Shown here piece by piece: positions 34,208 to 47,074 of a stretch of 64,000 nt of DNA. The DNA comes from Sanguinoderma infundibulare (Eukaryota; Basidiomycota; Agaricomycetes; Polyporales; Polyporaceae). The notes under the pieces were generated by a model. That model was not told the DNA's origin and made no database searches. It saw nothing but the letters and a program-made list of their open reading frames with translations. The translations under genes were made by a program, and so were the position numbers. The stretch covers positions 62,001 through 126,000 of the forward strand of contig JAVLRN010000001.1 of the NCBI GenBank assembly GCA_032821775.1, written 5' to 3'. The first letter of the stretch is position 1; each line of letters begins with the position of its first letter.

Positions 34208-37200
34208 ATGTCGACGTCCGTCCAGTCGATTGCGCGAGGGGAGATGACGGACCAGCGCCATTGCGACCCTCGGTTAGGCGACGAGGGCCCTCCCAGTCCT
34301 CGGCACGTACGCCTTCCAGACGACTTCGACGGCAGCGAAAAGCCTCCCAAGCATAGCCTGGACACTCCTCCACCACCCAAGACACCCATCTCTAGACAGA
34401 TCGCGAGCGTCCTGCAATTGAACCTCAGCTGGATACCTCCTAATCTCACTTGGTCGAAGCTCAAGCCCGTGATTCGATGCGCCGTCGTATGCTGGGTTTC
34501 GGCGCTGTTGATGATCATCAGACCAACGGGAAGGTTGTTGGGCGTGGTGAGTGGTCTTATTTTCATGGACTATATGCGCACGGCCCTCTACCCGTTCCGT
34601 TGGACGGGAAAGTTCCTACTGTGCAGTTGTACTTCCTGTGTGCATTGTCAAGCTCGCAATATGCTAACCGTAATGCTTTTCGCCAGGCTAGTTTTACCGT
34701 TCTGACATGTGAGTGTAGCCGTAGATCGGCTGCTTGTAGCCTACTCACATCCTAATAGCATCTTTCCTCGACGTTCCGAGCGACCCGTTCATCGCCGTCC
34801 TCGAACGCGAGGTCATATTCATCACTCTCGTCGTTACCACTTGGGCGTAAGTCTCCAGTTGCCTTCTTACTGCATGCGCTAACGCGTTATATAGCTGGAG
34901 TTGTCTAGGCATTTTTCTCTCGAGCCTAGCAAGGACGACTGTCAACTACGATCCACAGCTTGAGGACATCTTTGCGGCGCAGTACGTCGAGGCTGGCCCC
35001 ACCGTCATCCTTGCCGTCTTCATCTTCTTCGGGAGTGCGTTTTTACTCTACCTGAAGGCAAGGCACGGCCCAGGCCCATACGTCTTCCCAACTATCTTCT
35101 CGTGCATCTGCCTGGATGTTTCTCTCACTACGCAAGTTCTCTACCCGTATCCGTTCTACCTCGCCGGCCAAGCAATTGTCGTCCCTCTCGCCTTCCACTG
35201 CGCATTATGCGTGTTCTTCGCTGCTACCCTCTTCCCGACGACAATCTCAGCGCGGTATTGCCAGACTCTTGTTGGTGTCCTTGGTCCTCTTAACGAGTTC
35301 CTGGTGCAACACCGTGTCGTTCTGACTCACAACCCCTCGAGCGACAACTTCAAGGACGCCGTGAACAAGATTCGTGTTGCGCTAGGGAGATCTGAAGGCG
35401 CACTCGGTCCAGCCAGTGCCACGTCCCGGTTGCTCAAACAAGACATCGTGTATGGCTGCTACTCCCCTGCTCGCATAGGAGAGTTCCAAACTTGCCTCCG
35501 GCGTCTCGTATCGCGCGCGGACGGTATGGTCGTCTTCTTCTCGCTCATCGATCCGATTAGGGAGCGGTTCCCCGTGACGCCTCTTCCCTCACACCAAGGC
35601 ACCCCGCATGGGACGACACCGGCCAGCACCCAGCCTGGCTCCCCTCCGAATGGTCTTTCCGACACTGGGCAGTATTCCCGTCAGCGGCACTTGCAGAAGG
35701 ATGGACTGGAACGGCCACAGATGCAAAAGTCACTGTCGCTATCGCGCTACCTCCATTTACGCCTCATGCACCACAACGAACAACGCTATGACCACCACCT
35801 CCACCTCTCACTCCTTCACCTCGCGCATCGGCTCGCTCCTCCACGCGTGTCTCCCGAGAGTGCTGTCGGCGTGTTCGAGTCGCAACGGTACCTGGCGATC
35901 GAGGCGACGCGGTTCGCTGATCATCGAACGGAGGAGTACACGGAACTCTTCACGGCGCTGTTGTACGAGTCGTGCGATGAGCTATTGGAAGCGTCGCAAG
36001 GTGTACTGAAGAGTGTGCAGGGATGGTTTGCGGAGGCGAGGTCTGGGAGTTTCAGTCGACGGGCGACGGTCGAGCGGCTACGGGCGAAACGGCTAGCTAA
36101 GCTTGAGGCGCTGAGCAGCGACGTGAAGGAGGTGATACGGAGGTTCAAGAAGGAGAAGAGGTATGTGGTCATGCCGTTGCCCATGACTTTGAGCTTAGTT
36201 GACATTCCGTAATTTGCAGACTTCGCGTTCTGGACCCCTATCGTAGCGCGTTCGATCCAAAGCACCTCGGTGCTGAAGCCAGCGACCCTCCTCCACATCG
36301 CTATCTCTTTCACTGCTTCATGTACCAATATCACCTGATACGGTTCTCGAGTATTTTGACAGAGATTGTGCGTCCATCACTGTCTAGCTTCCCGAAACGC
36401 TCGCTGACGTATTGTCAAACAGCTCGATAACATCATCAAACTCGAGAAGCAGTGCCCGAAGTCGTGTCTCTGGTGGCCGAGCGAGCCCTTTCGCCGGTTA
36501 TTGCAATGGAACCTCTGGGCAAACGCCGATGCCGTGGACGAAGAAGATGACGAGGATCCTGGTATGTCCTATGCACGTTTCGTATGTTAAGCGCGACGCT
36601 GAGTGGCTATTGGTAGACGTGATCCAAGGTCTCGATCCTGCACGGGCGGAAGATCTCGGTATGGCTGGTCGTCGAGACCCGGATGCATTACCTCCGTCAA
36701 ATGCGTTCGAATGGATCATGCATTGGATACACGGCTGCGTCATCGGGCTGACTCGCGGAAATGCGTTATTCGCGTTCAAAGGCGGTTTATTGACTGGTGT
36801 GTGCTCCTGCGTGTGCGGCAGACGTGTCATACTCACGCCTGTCGGACAGTCCTACTGTCCATCCCAACCTTCTTGCCAAGCACTGCGTCGTTCGCGTTGG
36901 GTATGTCTAGTGTCGATCTATCCAGTCCCTGAAAGCTGATGATAGCCTGTGTACAGCACAGAGATATGTTTGGGGCATGTACGTCACGCATTTAGGATTG
37001 ATGCTTCAAGTAACGCTCATTGTTTCGCAGAATCATGGGCCAACTTAGCCTTGCTCGTTTCCGGGGCGACACGACATTTCAGCTAGTTGCACGCATATTC
37101 AGTACCACGCTCGGTGGCATGCTCGGCCTCATTTTGTGGTATATCTCCGCGGGAGATGGGACGGGCAACGCTTATGGCTTGGCTACCGTGATCGGGGTTT

Positions 37201-38543
37201 CATCGCCTTTCCTAATCTTCTGGCGTCTCTACTGGCCGGTGCCCCAGATAACAAGCGTCGTTTTCTTCGTTACCGTCAGCTTGGTGTGTATCCCTCGATG
37301 CCGTGTTCCTGCCTCATCGCTGATCCACATTGCCCGCAGGTGCTTGGTTTCTCGTGGCAAGACAACCATTCCAACCTTCCATCCGACTACCAAGGGTGGG
37401 ACGTCGCATGGGTGAGCATTATTCCATGCTGAACACGTTCCAAGTGCTAACGAGTGCAACAGAGGCGTTGGGTCTTGGTCGTATGTGGCGTTTTTGCGGC
37501 GTTGTGAGTGTCTTATATGTTGTCCGTGTACCGCAATCCCAGCTCACCTTCTTCGAGCATATTCTCCATCCTCCCACCGTCGACAACTTTGAGGAAATAT
37601 CAGCGTACCATGATGTCCAGGACTGTCGCAGAATTGGGGACGGTATACTGCTCCGTCGTTTCTTTTGCGAATACCCGGGAGCATGAGGAGGCGTCGAGGG
37701 CGGAGATTGTGCAAAGTCTGGTTGCTATTCGTCTTAAGCTGAAACGCTCCGTCGTCTTGAAGACGAACATCGTCTATGAGGTGCGCTATGCTTCCTATCC
37801 CACGGTTCTCCATTACCTGATTCACGTTATCGCACAGTTCTCGCTCAGAGGGAGATGGCCATCTGAACGATACCAGAAGATTTTGGACCTCCAGTTGTGA
37901 GTGCTGACTTGCTTTCTCCGTTGCGCTCATGCTAACCCTTAACGTAGGCAGATTGCGTATCTCCTGTCTCACCTCATGTCTGTGGTGGAGCATCTAGAGC
38001 CCGCGTGGTCCAGGGCGTTCTTGCTGCGAACGCGGTTCCTCGACGCGGACTTCCAAGGCGACATTCTCGCCGTGATAAGTACGCCTGCGGTTAGACCACT
38101 TCCATGCTCGTGATTGACCATCTGCGACGTTACAGGTCTCATCTCGACTGCGCTTCGGACGGGGAATCCATTGCCCCAGATTACGCCTTGTCCGCTACTT
38201 GATAGGTTCATGATCCATACGCATGGTCTGAACGTCATCCGTCAAGAGGCGGACGACGATTACGGTCTCCCTAGGACGATGACTATCGACACGCTCGCGA
38301 ACGAACAATATCTGTGAGCGTCTGCGTGTACATTCCTGGTGGTGGTGGCTCATCCCTTGTGACGGCAACAGCGCATTCTCCGTAGGCGTCACGACCGCGT
38401 TCGGCATCGTTCTCAGGCTGGATAAGCTGATGGTCGCCGCCAAGGAGCTTGTAGGGGAGCAGTACCACATCCATGGCGTTGGTGTCCCAGAACCGAAGAC
38501 TGCTGTATCATCTCCCGTCGATCGCCCCGCAAAGGACGTGTAG
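34208..38543 (+). CDS. ArAE/DUF2421-type multi-pass membrane protein
   Basis: A gene of about a dozen exons, start ATG 34208 (MSTSVQSIARGE), stop TAG 38541-38543. A first block of helices contains LKPVIRCAVVCWVSALLMII and GPTVILAVFIFFGSAFLLYL. A long cytosolic middle (EVIRRFKKEKR, WPSEPFRRLLQWNLWANAD) is followed by a second helix block (TLGGMLGLILWYISAG, FLIFWRLYWPVPQITSVVFF) and a C-terminal domain (AFLLRTRFLDADFQGDI). This two-block layout is that of fungal proteins related to aromatic acid exporters/fusaric acid resistance (ArAE, DUF2421). The substrate is unknown; membrane export is inferred. Exact exon limits beyond the first few are approximate. Confidence 0.85.
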
Positions 38544-39074
38544 TGGTTGTATTGCATTGGACTGTTCTTCATTGATTGATAACTTGTAGCTCCATCATCA
38601 ATTCGGCGATGTACTGTCTTCTATGTCTGATGGGTTCCTTCGGGTGCAATGACAACCCCAACGTCAACTTCGGACCTCTCCCATGCGTCGCGCTGGGCCC
38701 GGCCTTGACAGGTATGATTTCTTGTCGGCAATGTGTAGCGTTACGGTACGTTTTCCTGCGCGTTCGAGTTAGAGTTGGACTAGAAGTATCGGTATATTCC
38801 AGGCGGTTTTTCCGAATCTTCGTGGACGCAGGTGGATATCAAACGGAAGGTGGGAATATATCAACGAGGTGAGTTCGCGGCTTCTTGGTCGTATTATCAT
38901 CCTTACGATACATCACTTCGTGACAGAAGGTAATCTACTGGCAATGACTCGGAAGCCTAGCATGGGCGCGACGGCCCCCGGTGGCCCTGTCTTCGTTGGG
39001 AAGATGTACACATCCCCAATAGCCGCTGTCAAAACGGCCGACCAGATCAGTCGTTGGGCGCGTAGCGCACCTAT

Positions 39075-42000
39075 ATGAATAGCGGTCCTCCCGCAGCTGT
39101 CCCATTCCCATCTTGCCTCTGGCTCCCAATGTCGTTTCCGACCAGTCCCGAGACTGTCCTGGAGAAATCGCTCACCGACTCGCCTGAGGCACAGACACCC
39201 AAGTTCCCTTCGAGCTTGTCTGGTTCGAGCTCGACTTTCTCGCTGACCGTCGATGGGGAGACGCTTACGGGAGAACGGCGGTCTACGGGCTCGATGGCAC
39301 TGGACGCCGTGACCACCAGCTTCAATCGGTACAAAGGCAGAGGGAGGAACGGAACTGTTCAAGGTACGTACCTTACTCGTTGTAGGCGTTCACTGTGCCA
39401 ACAACCACCAATTGACAGTCGATCCTATCCTCGCGATCAACACTGAGATGGGGTACATCGCGACCACGATGTCACCTCTAACCTCTGCGATGGGATCGGG
39501 AACCATGAGTTTCCTTCAAAGTGGCTCGAACAGCATTGTCGATGGACTTCCGGAACTCTTGAAAGTGTTGCAGGACGTAGCAGCCATTCATCCGTTCATC
39601 GCCCGTAAGTTTTCGTATCCTCTTCGCGGTCAGGATTATAAAAAGCGAATTGCGCGTAGTTGCCGTGGGCGCGTTCAAGGTCGCGATCGAGCTGGATCTC
39701 AAACGACGCGAGAACGACAAGAAGATCGGGTTGCTGTTCCTGGAAATGAGGGATATGATGTCCGCCCTTGTGGAGTAAGTGAGGTTGATGCCGTGCACGA
39801 AGATTACTCGTTCACACCCCTTCAGGCTTCAACGGGTTGAAGATGGACCAACCCACGTAGGAAAAGACGGGAGGACCATTCAGGAACGACTACGGGGTCA
39901 TATCGACCTAATGGAGCAAGATATCAAGGAGTGTGCTAACGCGTGCGATGCGTATGCCAAGAAGAAGCTCCTACACAAGGTGTTCCGCGGATCCCGTTGG
40001 GACGACGTGCTTCAGCTCTTCGTCCGACGGTTCACCAAGCGGCGTGCCGACATCGAGTTCGCCCTGGCCATACATCTGGGGATCAACATCGACATTGCGC
40101 ACCGCAAACTAGATGTGCTCGATTCCAAGTTCGTATACGTTCTACGCTAGGAATCACTTCGCTCACACTAGAATCAGGGTGGATGCCATCATCGACCTTT
40201 TCCGTCAGTATACGCCTCCGGAGCAGCGAGAACTCGCGGCGTTCGTGCAACGACGAGGAGGGCCAGAGGCCGTCTTGGAGAACGAGACGCTGCTTGCGAG
40301 CGTCTACAGGGAGAGATCGTCGACCGTATCCACATCAAGCTCACGCGGGGGGAGGCTTCGCCAACGAGAGAGCACTATCGACCTCCAAGCTCTTAAAGCC
40401 GAGTTGTTGGATGACCCCGACATCGCGATTGCCAACAACTTCGAGAGCTTCGAACGCAAGTTCAGGATGCAGCAGCACGAGCTTGCCGCCGAAATGCGGC
40501 GGATCATCCATCATCAGGGCGATCTTGTCATCAGCGCTGTCACGGCAGGCCCTCACGATAGGATCATTGACCCCGTAAGCAGTGCTACCTCGACTGCATC
40601 CTGTGGCTTTGGAATCTGGATGCTCACAAATTTCATATACAGGACTTGCGCAATATTTGGAAGGAGATGGTACGTTAAGCTCTGTGCGGAATTTGCCTGG
40701 ACGCTCAAACCTCTACGCAGCGGTGGCGCGGCAACGTCAAGGCACGGCACTTTGTCCTCGCGCTTCGGGACTATTGTTTAGAAAAGCTCGACAAGCTCCG
40801 GAAGAACGAGAAAACTTTCAGCGAATGCGACTACCCGACACGTGTCACCGAGGAGGACGAGTGGACTCTGGAGTATATCAACGTCACCCGACTGCAAGCG
40901 ATCATCGAAGCATTCGACGATGACGCATCTGGCTTCATCACGGTTGGGGAGGCTAACGCGTTTACTACTGCACGACCCGCCGACTGGAGGTACGCCCCAC
41001 GTACTTCTCCTGCGAACGTTAACATCGAATATATCCATATTTGCAGCTTACTTCACTGGATGGCATATTGGGCAGTTGGTGAGTCGTGTCCGGCAGCATA
41101 TTTTCAAGCCGTATTCACCCCCAAGCCATAGGTTGGCAAATGGCCATGACACACTACATCGTTCAAATCGATCGGCTTCTCGATAGGATGTTCGCCATCA
41201 AATCGCTCGTCCTCCCTGCGAACCGCCCATTCGTTGACCGCTATCTGGACTCGGTCTGGTCCTTCATAACGGAGCTCACTACGGGTTTCCGGAGAGCTGA
41301 GTGGAGTGATACCATACGCGATAGGTTCCAGATCTATGTGAAGGAAGAGGAGGACCGAATGCGAAGGAGACTGGAAACCATCAGGTACGACATCGACGGC
41401 GCGGACACACTCATCCTAGTGGCTGGTCCGGGACGAATAGAAAAGGTGCCGAGATTTGTTTGTGTATTACGCATGCCATTACTGATACTCGTGCTCTACA
41501 GAGCGTCTTCCTTCTGCTCTACCACCTCCTGAAACGCGATTTCGAGATCATGCGCTTGGCACGGACCACTATTCTCCACAAGGACGAGCTCTGGGACTCC
41601 GCTAACACGATAGAATGGGTTTTCAATGCAGTCAGCGATCGCCATCGCAATCTAGAAAGTATGTTACGTTTGATGTTCTGGAGTTCATGGGATCTAAGCC
41701 ATTCGCCTACCTAGACTTGTTCAAGCAACAAAACCACGAGCCCACACAGCAGTTCAAGGTCTTTGCATTCGAAATGGTTAGCTTTTACGGATTGTGGTTT
41801 AATTCGATGCTGATCCCCTTTGCTAGTTCAATTACTGGCATGATCCCGCTCCACTGTGGTCTTTCGATCGACTTCGAGAAGCCCGCTACATAGACCATGT
41901 CTACAACGATGCCGATGAGGAGCCGAATGTCAACGCCACAGACATTCTCAACCATCCCCTGGAGAACATTGATGACCCTTTACTCAACTCAGCTTTCGTC

Positions 42001-43639
42001 CAGTCCCCGGAGGATCAGCTCGCCAAAGGACCCCTGCACTCCATGTGAGCTGGAGCATCGTCTTTCTATGATGTATATCAATTTCTCACTTATCTTTAGC
42101 CTTGGACACTGGTGCGGATACCTCGGCAAGGAGGAGATGAATCCTTCTGAACCTATGATCTCCCTCGATCTTCATGCCGCGACCGCAAAGGACAATCAGT
42201 TCGTCGCTTCTGGAGTCGCTCCCACCGGCACGCGCTGGAAACTCGTTGGTGTTGTCGAGCAGGAGGAAGACGGGAACATCACCTACACATTCACTCTCAC
42301 ATACGCCGCACGCTTTTGGCCTAGACGCTTTCGTGGTACTCTCAACAACGACGATCGTGTCTTCTCCGGGCTATGGTCTTGTACCTCCGGCAACGAGGAT
42401 GGTACCTTCTACTTGAAGGGGCTATCTTGTGATGTGATGCGATTCTGGCCGACGCTCGCTGACTTGGAAATGAACAAGCCTAGGTCCCTATGGCAGTTCG
42501 CCATTCGCGCTGTTCTGGATCAAATTAGACGGCGACTCTTCACTAAGTCTCTCCTGCGGGAGCGCGAGGCGACACGCAGGCGTTACATTCAGCTCATACG
42601 TACTGACCTCGAAGGGACTGGCCAGGAGGGAACTGAAGAAGAGCTTGAGGCGACGAAGAGATGCTATCTTTCGATGACGCCATCTGAAGCTCGGTACTAC
42701 CGCATGGTCTTCGAGTCTCGACTCAGGCTTGCTCCAAAGCACTTGTGCGCTCTATTTCCCTTCTTGGCTGAGCTGCCTCTGACGGATTGATCCTGTAGCG
42801 GCGTGACCTGCGCTCATTGTCGATCCGGTGTTACTGGGGCTCGCATCATTTGCCTGGACTGTCACACTTCTCGTGGCCCGTTAGACCTGTGCGAGAAGGC
42901 GGAGTGCCTCGCCGCCGTCATCGGCCCGGACAGGAGGCCCGGTCTTCACTCGCCTCACTTGCCTTCTCACCGTCTACTCAAGGTCCGGAAGGTCGTTCAC
43001 CGGCACCGGGAGTTCGGCGGTGTATACCGCGCCGCGCATGACGCACTTCTGCGTGCGGAAGAGGCTCTCTCGGACGTGGGCACCGTCGAGTACTCACAGG
43101 GAATGGAAGAGCCTACGGGGAACGTCAATACGGAGACGAGCGAGGTGCGAAACGTCCGCCGCGAGCTGTCGTGCATTGGGTGTCGTTCTCGCTTGTCGCG
43201 TCCTTGTTGGTACTGTGTCGAGTGCGAAGGTACGTTTCCGTTAACGCGTTATGCCCTCCGTATCTGATCGTGCCGTCCTGAAATAGATGACGCCTTTGTC
43301 TGTACTGCCTGCGAGGCAAACCACGCTAGTATCAAGGGCAGGCACAAGCCGAAGCACGCCCTCGTGCTCTGCCAGCCCCCACGCGAGGAACTCAAGGCAG
43401 AAGCCAATCATTCTGTTTGGTTCGGCGCCCTCGAAGCCAAACTCGACGAGATGCAGCGATCATCGAAAAACCGTCTCGAGACGTTGGAGAACAAGATCGA
43501 CGTGCTGGTCACGCATGTCGGCGGCTACGTGTCAGGCCTATCGGACGAGAAGAGCTTCGAGGAACGCCTGGACTCGTTGGACGGCAAAATGCAGAAAATC
43601 GAGGACATGTTGTCTGTTCTCCTTACAAAACTAGGCTGA
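39075..43639 (+). CDS. Large EF-hand + ZZ/B-box-like zinc-finger protein, paralogue 1
   Basis: About a dozen exons, roughly 1,150-1,200 aa; start 39075 or the in-frame Met at 39129, stop 43637-43639. The N-terminal third is helical: VDGLPELLKVLQDVAAIHPF, VAVGAFKVAIELDLKRREND and EMRDMMSALVE, a pattern I associate with the N-terminal helical domain of basidiomycete NACHT/NLR-like proteins. Yet no P-loop is present. A canonical EF-hand loop, DDDASGFITVGE, lies at about 40916-40951. Farther on come LGHWCGYLG and a beta-rich region, a ZZ-like module (CAHCRSG, IICLDCH, CEKAEC) near 42803-42990, then CIGCRS, CWYCVECE and CTACEANHAS. A coiled coil (LEAKLDEMQRSSKNRLETLE) ends it. Probably a cytosolic Ca2+-responsive scaffold; role inferred. 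Confidence 0.75.
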
Positions 43640-44295
43640 GGGTCCATGAACGTGAACATGATGTATTCCTTGATATCTCTTGGTCTTTTCCGTTTTCTGC
43701 ATAGGGCATTCATCGATGTACCGTCAGAAAGCTATCTCTCCACCCTCGTTCGCGCTATTCTCGCAAGTACTTGAGTGACTTACTCCCTAGAGTCACTTTC
43801 TCTTGGGCAAGTGTGCATGCACTTCTTAGTCCGTTACGCCAAATACCGTGTCTCGATCCAATCGATCACGCCTTTTGTCACAGAAGCAAATGGGCTAGAT
43901 TAATATCGCACTATGCGTCCGCTGTAAAATTCAAGCTCAATAAATAGAACGACATCTAAAGGTTCAATATCGCAACAGATGAAGAGCGCGCCAGAAGGGG
44001 ATAAGTATTTGGCCTTCGTCGCGGCTAGGCATCTCCATCCTCCATCACTCGCCCATGGCCCGCTACCGAAGTGGACTGGGACGGTGAGCGCAAGAGTGAA
44101 CGAAAAGTGACTCGGCGCGACGTATTCTCGCAGAAAGAATGCGACGACTGGGAGAACGACAGAGGGAAAAGATGAGAAAGGGGGAGGTAAATGTGGAGAC
44201 CACTGTCGACGGAGTGTCAGTCAGTGCCGTCCGCCGGAGAGGTAGAGCGAGAATGTTTGCGTAACTTAATCGTGCGTGCCCAAAAAGAAAGAAGT
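43640..44295. other. Intergenic, no supported gene
   Basis: 3' region of the EF-hand/ZZ gene; nothing recognised. Confidence 0.4.
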
Positions 44296-44598
44296 TCACC
44301 AAGCGGCTGCCCGCGGCATGTCGTCGAAAAGAACCGTGGATAAGGGTGTGGAAGGGGGCATGGCGAACGTAAATGTGAAGGAGAAAGGATACTCGGCGTC
44401 CGAGTGCGGAGTGAGTGGGGCCGACGAGTGGTTGGATGCGTCCTCATCTAAGCTGTAGCTCGAGCCGAAGCAGTACTTGAAGTCAAGGTGGTGGCCGTTG
44501 GCGTTCTCGTCGAGGCTGCTCGACGAGGGGAAAGATTCAGGGGGAGGATTGACCGTAAAATCGTCGTCCCACTGCCGGTCACTGTCATCTGGGTACAA
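44296..44598 (-). CDS. Hypothetical Ser/Pro-rich acidic ORF
   Basis: A 100-codon frame (MYPDDSDRQWDDDF, then PPPESFPSSSSLDENANG, SSYSLDEDASNHSS) with biased, protein-like composition. It could be a small protein or the last exon of a larger one. No family recognised and no clear partner exon. Confidence 0.3.
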   Translation of the reverse strand: MYPDDSDRQWDDDFTVNPPPESFPSSSSLDENANGHHLDFKYCFGSSYSLDEDASNHSSAPLTPHSDAEYPFSFTFTFAMPPSTPLSTVLFDDMPRAAAW

Positions 44599-44948
44599 TT
44601 AGCCGAATAGGTATCTGATACGCACTCGTGTCTCGGTGCCCGCCAATGATCCCACAACCTTGAGCCTCAGAGATCGTTCTATACCATCACGAGGTGCGCG
44701 GAGAAGGAGGGAGACATCATAGACTAGGAACGAGGCACGCGTGCCGTGCAGATGACGGGTGGTGCTAGAGGAAAGGTGATGCAAACGTGGGCATCTTTGA
44801 AAAGATGATGAATGCTCCAACGAACAGTTGAAATTCAAAGCGCAAAGACATTGCCTAAAACGCATGCGAGTAGTCATCAGCGATTCGAGGCCCGACGAAA
44901 GGAAAACCCAATGGCATACCCCAATCCGGGCGCGACCCTGCGCTATCC

Positions 44949-46829
44949 TCACTGCGTCCAATAGTTATGCTGCGCGCGTTGCACACAACCCTTCCATTCT
45001 CCCCATCTCGGGTTGTTCCGGGACTCGTCGTCGTCTCCACCGTCGTCCGACCACGAATACAAGTTCGGCTTGCGGTATATCTTCCCGAAGTCCACATGGT
45101 CAAAGATCCCGGTCTCCTGGAAGTTAGGCGTTGGGCCCGGCAGTCCCCACTCGAACAAATGCCGACCTTGCCCGCGAATCCGGACTTTTTGCAGACGACG
45201 GCCATCGCGGTCGCGCTGCGCGAGGGCCGGGGCGAGGATCTCGCAAAACTCTAGCGGGATAGAGCTCACGACGAGCTCGAGGCGGGCAAGTCGCGGGAAG
45301 AGCACGCCGCCGTCGCCGTGTGATTCGAGGAGGCTGGCGATCACCTCCGCCAGCTGAAGAGGTCCGTCAGAATCCTCGTCATTATCGCAGGTGTGTTTGA
45401 TGAAGAGCGTTGTTACCATGGGCATGAGAGCGGCGAGGTGAGGAAGGAACTCATCGGTGCCATCGTCCCAGTGGCGGGTTTGGAAGTGGAGCTCCTCGAT
45501 GTGGGATAGAGCCAGCATCATCGGGAACTCGGTGAATGCCCAGGCTTGCCCTTCCCCAATAGGAACAGAGTTGAGATGCATGGATATAGAGGCATCGCTT
45601 CCATGGAATGACATTCGGAAGGAGCTGAAGTTGCCGCCCAACTCGATCGCCAGGCGGTTCATCGTGCGCGCGGCGAGGGCACTGGGAAGGAGGGGTGTCG
45701 AGGACAGCCTGCCGTCACTTGCACTGATTGATTTAAGGTCCATGAAGGTGAGGTTGGGGGCTTCCAAGGGGGTCATCAGATGATGCACAACCGTGGTAGT
45801 CGAGCTCCAGATGTACACGCTACACAGGCGATGAAGAGCAAGGGACGCGGTGGCAGAGGTTGAATGCTGTGGGACGCCGAGGACGCCGCATTGCGCGATT
45901 TCCAACACCTCAAGGGACGGGGTGTTTTCCAATAGTCCAAGAATATTCGTGATGTGGATGTCGTCCAGTTGCGCGAGGTGGAGGTGTGTGAGCTGTGGGA
46001 GACCGCAGACGGGGGACCAAAGAACGCTTCCTAAGAGCATCGCCTTGAGGATGGGAAAGCGACCGGGGGCATCGATGAAAGAGGGAGAGGCTTCAATATC
46101 GTCGACGTACTTGCAGGATAAGGAGAGTCGGTAGAGACGCGGCATGTCTACAGCGAGCATGGACTGCAGTGCATGCATAGAACCAGGATTGACCGTAGCC
46201 CCAACATCTAATTCGCGCAGACGCATGTTGTTGCTTGTGACTACTGTCTGGAGTGAGTTGTCTCGGGCTGAGAGCTGTCCACACAGACGGATGGGTGCGC
46301 CTAAAGACCGATTCAGTACCACAGGCGCGAGAGTACCCCAATGTGCGAAGTCAATGTCTGTCCATAAGCAGGCGGCCTTGCAGGCGATCGCGTGCCACTT
46401 GGAGCATACCAGCATGGCGGCGACGAGTGGCTCGTAGGCATCGAACCGGGAGATCATCGGGTATCTCCGATGTGGCGGAGAAGGAGGGCAACGAAGGTGA
46501 CTGAAGACCATTCGAAGCAGTTCAGGAGGGAGGCGATTGATGGGGAGAGCCAGCGCGTCATTTCGACATCTTCTTAACTGCACCATCGAAAGCCGAGTAT
46601 CTCTTTCTAGTGCCTTGAGCTATGGAGAGCATATTAGTGTGCATCTCAACCAAGATACTTCGGTGAACGCACGACGTCATCCCTACCAAGTTGTTAGCAG
46701 GCAGAATGATGTGAAATGGGAGAGACATGTAGCTCACTGGATAGAAACAGGCCCTACTTGCTGTAGTAGGGCCGTGGTTTGGTTTAAAAGTTGCTGCACT
46801 GTAGCGACGACGAGGCTCAAGTTCGACAT
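44949..46829 (-). CDS. F-box protein, paralogue 3
   Basis: Exons 46738-46829 (MSNLSLVVATVQQLLNQ), 46673-46682 (10-nt microexon GGATGACGTC) and 44949-46619 join in frame to 590 aa. The F-box reads NRLPPELLRMVFSHL, MLVCSKWHAIA and CLWTDIDFAH. Leucine-rich repeats follow (MPRLYRLSLSCKYV, LPQLTHLHLAQL, APNLTFMDLKSI) and a tail RWGEWKGCVQRAQHNYW like the other copies. It is the intact relative of the chimeric pseudogene at 15160-15916 and lies in the inverted duplicate block. Likely an SCF substrate receptor. Confidence 0.85.
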
Positions 46830-47009
46830 GCAGTCACTAGTGGGTCACGGTACTGGAGCCGATACAAGGGGTCTACAATCCAATGGTGAGATGTTGTGAT
46901 ATTCAGAATCGCAAAACTATACGTGCCGTAGAATTGAGCGGGCGTTGTGGGGGCACAAGGATGAAGGCAGGAGCCAGAGGAAGATGACGTTTCAGCGTCG
47001 CGAGGACAA

Positions 47010-47038
47010 GGCGCTTGTTTGGCGCCCAATCGAGATAA
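47010..47038 (-). promoter_or_regulatory. Shared F-box promoter element, copy 3
   Basis: Minus strand: TTATCTCGATTGGGCGCC, then AAACAA and GCGCC, about 180 bp before the ATG at 46829. The MITE inserted about 40 bp farther upstream. Confidence 0.45.
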
Positions 47039-47074
47039 GTGGTCTCCGACGTCCGCGAGGCCGAGATCACTTGA

